A model generated the notes under the pieces. The model worked only from the letters and a program-made list of their open reading frames with translations. It did not search any database and was not told where the DNA came from. Positions 61,793-64,000 of a stretch of 64,000 bases of DNA are shown piece by piece. Both the position numbers and the translations under genes were made by a program. Origin of the DNA: RUG11462 sp036308645. GTDB taxonomy: Bacteria; Bacillota; Clostridia; Oscillospirales; Acutalibacteraceae. Position 1 is the first letter of the stretch; each line of letters opens with the position of its first letter. The DNA is taken from positions 21,829-85,828 of the forward strand of contig JAXJVH010000005.1 of the NCBI GenBank assembly GCA_036308645.1, in the 5' to 3' direction.

Positions 61793-61821
61793 ATTATACA
61801 CCCTATCGGGTATAATGTCAA
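61793..61821 (-). promoter_or_regulatory. Consensus promoter of hipBST
   Basis: Minus strand TTGACA, 17-base spacer, TATAAT, both perfect. The spacer contains the first HipB operator. Confidence 0.88.
61797..61814. promoter_or_regulatory. HipB operator O1
   Basis: TACACCCTATCGGGTATA, inside the promoter spacer; palindrome TAYACCC-N4-GGGTATA. Confidence 0.8.
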
Positions 61822-61838
61822 TAGTTTTACACTATGAT

Positions 61839-61856
61839 TATACCCGATAGGGATTA
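61839..61856. promoter_or_regulatory. HipB operator O2
   Basis: TATACCCGATAGGGATTA, 42 bases from O1; the last bases deviate from the palindrome. Confidence 0.75.
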
Positions 61857-61878
61857 AATTATTCGCAAATCATTAAAA

Positions 61879-61896
61879 TACACCCGAAAGGGTATA
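61879..61896. promoter_or_regulatory. HipB operator O3
   Basis: TACACCCGAAAGGGTATA, 40 bases from O2, so the three sites lie on about the same face of the helix. Confidence 0.75.
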
Positions 61897-62153
61897 AAAA
61901 TATGAAAAAATGCAACCTTCACTAGTTCAACTCTGGGTGGTGGAGTCAGCATTATACATATTTAAATAAACTGTAGAAATACGCAAAATTTTTAAATGTA
62001 AAACAATCATTTATAATTCACCACATTCGGTAAAAATGCGTAAATACGCAAAATTATCGAATGTGCAAGGTTATTTTCCTTCTTTCCTCCTTCTAAAGTC
62101 CGTTTTATGGGACACCACCTATGCTAAAATTAAGACATAAAAGACCTAAATTG
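61897..62153. other. Intergenic region between hip operators and IS30 element
   Basis: AT-rich. Contains two copies of AAATACGCAAAATT-like sequence (near 61977 and 62043), but no gene is recognised. Confidence 0.45.
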
Positions 62154-63990
62154 CCAAAGTGAAGTTCGGATTTTTGAGTGAAAAACCGAGAATAACCCGA
62201 AGTTCACCTTGACAAAAGAGTATGGTATATATAGATATTTCAAGATTTTCAGAGCCTGAGGAAGCCGCCACCAACGAAGTTGGCATGACCTTGACGGGTT
62301 GGTGAGGAAAATGCTACAATGCGAGCTTCGAAGGCGAAAAAAGAATAGATATTTCTGAGTTTCCGTCGCCTTCGGTGAAAAAAGCAGAGCATTTTCATCA
62401 GCGTTCAGTCAAGGTTGGCGGCGGATATGGTAAAATACAAACGGTTACCGTCTGCGGAAAGCAGGAAAAAATGAGTCGTTTAACATTGCAAGACCGGATT
62501 GTGATCGAGTGCGGCATCTATGAAAAATTAAAGCTAAACGAGATTGCAAAAAAGATAGGTAAATCTCCTGAAAGTGTTTCAAGGGAGATACGAGCCAATC
62601 GAACCATTGCTCCGGGAGAACATCACTTTGGAAAAGACTGTCGTTTTGCCGGAGAGTGTAAAACCAAAGGATTATGCGGAAAGGAAGGATGCTCAAGGCG
62701 GTGTGTGACTTGCCATGAATACGATTGCAGAGAGCTTTGCACAAGATACAACAATTTACCTTGCGTTGTGCTTTCCAAACCGCCGTATGTCTGCAATGTC
62801 TGTGTGCGGAGAAGAAAATGTAAAGCGGATAGAGCCTACTACATTGCCCAGCAAGCAGATGCCATGGCAAGGCGAAGATATTCCGATTCCAGAAGTAAGA
62901 TCCAAACTCGAGGCGATGAGCTTGAAAGGCTTGACGAATTGGTTTCACCACTGATTCTGAAAGGACAACCGCTAACACATATATGGTCAGAACACGGTGA
63001 AGAGCTCGGCATTTCACAAAGAACACTTTACCGATACATTGACCAAGGCGTTTTAAGCGTGGGAAATATTGACCTCAGGCGAAAGGTAGGCTACAAGCCA
63101 AGAAAGAAGAAAAAAGAAGTGTCCGAAGGCTTTTTGAACCAAGAATTTCGCAAAAACAGAGGCTATGACGATTACCTGAAATATATGGAAAAGCATCCCG
63201 ATACACCGATTATTCAAATGGATACGGTCAAGGGCTGTAGAGAGCAAGGAAAGCGTCTTTTAACCCTTCATTTCTGCAATACCAATATGATGTTGATGCT
63301 TCTTATGCGTGACGGAAAAGCCGACACCGTAGTAGAGCAATTCGATATGCTGACGGGTCTTTTAGGGGTTGAAGAATTTCGCAAGGTCTTTCCCGTAATC
63401 CTAACCGACAATGGCAGCGAGTTCAAGCATACAAGAGATTTAGAAACTACCGAGGATGGCAAAAAGAGAACCAAGGTCTTTTACTGTGATCCTCAAGCAT
63501 CCTGGCAAAAGCCACAGATTGAGAAGAACCATGAATTTATCCGTTACGTTCTGCCAAAGGGCAAGACGTTAAATCCATACACGCAGGAAGATATGCTCCT
63601 TCTTGCCAACAACATTAACAGTATCCGCCGAGAATCGCTCGGCAACAAATCTCCCTATGAAGCCACCACCGACAAGAGCATACTTCGGTTGATGGAGCTG
63701 ATGGGGCTACATACCGTTCCGGCAGACGAGGTGAATTTAACACCAGCTCTGCTGAAAAGGTAACTTAAAACAATTGCAGATGGTGACCGCAACATATTTT
63801 TAACCCAAGGCAGGTTGCGTTCACTTTGACAAAACGAGGTTTCAATCTGTCTGTTTTGCTATGCCTAAACAACAGTGAAATATATTAAATTTCGGCTTTG
63901 AGGAGTAGTGCACACTCCTTAAAAGCCACAAAATACTGCTTATTTGAATTTTTGAAGGTCTCTTAAGCTATTTACCCTAACTTCACTTTT
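62154..63990 (+). mobile_element. IS30-family insertion sequence (borders approximate)
   Basis: Holds one IS30-type transposase gene. A left-end candidate CAAAGTGAAGTTCGG (62154) also has an imperfect inverted copy at 62202-62216. Candidate right ends are AACTTCACTTT near 63980, which matches AAAGTGAAGTT of the left end inverted, and GTTCACTTTGACA near 63818. I could not decide between the two right ends. Confidence 0.65.
62471..63763 (+). CDS. IS30-family transposase
   Basis: The 430-residue product has the IS30 N-terminal helix-turn-helix (LTLQDRIVIECG, then LNEIAKKIGKSPESVSREIRANR). A Cys-rich zinc-finger-like insert follows (about residues 55-125, over a dozen Cys). The DDE core has Asp in IIQMDTVKG (about 244), Asp in PVILTDNGSEF (about 311) and Glu in EKNHEFIRYVLPKG. 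The ATG at 62471 has an AGGA site; a GTG at 62375 would give 462 residues. The frame is intact. Confidence 0.93.
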   Translation: MSRLTLQDRIVIECGIYEKLKLNEIAKKIGKSPESVSREIRANRTIAPGEHHFGKDCRFAGECKTKGLCGKEGCSRRCVTCHEYDCRELCTRYNNLPCVVLSKPPYVCNVCVRRRKCKADRAYYIAQQADAMARRRYSDSRSKIQTRGDELERLDELVSPLILKGQPLTHIWSEHGEELGISQRTLYRYIDQGVLSVGNIDLRRKVGYKPRKKKKEVSEGFLNQEFRKNRGYDDYLKYMEKHPDTPIIQMDTVKGCREQGKRLLTLHFCNTNMMLMLLMRDGKADTVVEQFDMLTGLLGVEEFRKVFPVILTDNGSEFKHTRDLETTEDGKKRTKVFYCDPQASWQKPQIEKNHEFIRYVLPKGKTLNPYTQEDMLLLANNINSIRRESLGNKSPYEATTDKSILRLMELMGLHTVPADEVNLTPALLKR

Positions 63991-64000
63991 TCATTTAAGC
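63764..64000. other. Downstream part of the IS30 element and window edge
   Basis: No gene. Contains a partial palindrome around GGAGTAGTGCACACTCC (near 63900) and the possible right end of the element near 63980. Confidence 0.45.

Noticed and set aside
62001..62070. Short direct repeats AAATACGCAAAATT as a CRISPR or iteron array
   Set aside because: Only two imperfect copies, no regular spacing and no cas or rep gene nearby.

Overview
The window looks like a piece of chromosome from an AT-rich, anaerobic, Gram-positive Clostridia bacterium, most likely a gut Oscillospirales/Ruminococcaceae relative. The evidence is AGGAGG-type ribosome sites, sigma-A promoters, an archaeal-type ProRS, pyruvate phosphate dikinase, RNase Y with YmdB, a flavodiiron protein, QueH, BspA-type leucine-rich repeats, poly-Thr and Cys/His-repeat surface proteins, and DUF6809/TnpV genes. 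The genus is an inference; there is no rRNA or marker here that would settle it.

Layout. 1-12 kb (minus strand): end of a phosphohexomutase gene, a proS/membrane-protein pair, a DUF512-der-plsY-gpsA run, yceD-rpmF, ymdB, an XRE/zinc-ribbon regulator and rny. 12-16.3 kb: one 1396-residue secreted protein made of about 26 Cys/His repeats. 16.4-18 kb: a small XRE repressor, dispersed repeats, tRNA-Met and tRNA-Glu with a duplicated tRNA 3' end. 18-24.4 kb: queH-degT, an acyl-ACP thioesterase, a flavodiiron protein, a DUF3800 gene with a structured leader, a propeller-like protein and a HAD phosphatase. 24.4-36.2 kb: a seven-gene sugar-uptake operon with two permease pairs, one very large binding protein, a DUF5696 lipoprotein and a propeller/Yip1 membrane protein, but no ATPase. 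36.6-39.1 kb: a TetR-controlled ABC exporter. 39.1-49.2 kb: ruvX, a lipoprotein, pncB divergent from nadA-mnmA, a BspA-like protein and ppdK.

49.2-64 kb is an accessory island. It starts right after the ppdK terminator with a retron (phosphoribosyltransferase, winged-helix protein, msr-msd RNA, reverse transcriptase). The reverse transcriptase is split by a frameshift exactly inside a TA dinucleotide tract. DUF6809 and TnpV genes follow. Then comes a three-gene pPIWI-RE cassette (REase with zinc ribbon, DinG-like helicase, pPIWI-RE Argonaute-like protein) with overlapping genes. An IS200/IS605-type element sits directly against the first ribosome site of that cassette. Next is a HipBST tripartite toxin-antitoxin operon with three evenly spaced operators and an apparently leaderless hipB, and finally an IS30-family element.

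The core part is ordinary metabolism and translation. The island carries at least two predicted anti-phage systems and a toxin-antitoxin, with insertion sequences around them, and is the part most likely to hold new biology. All functional statements rest on reading motifs; no database search was run.
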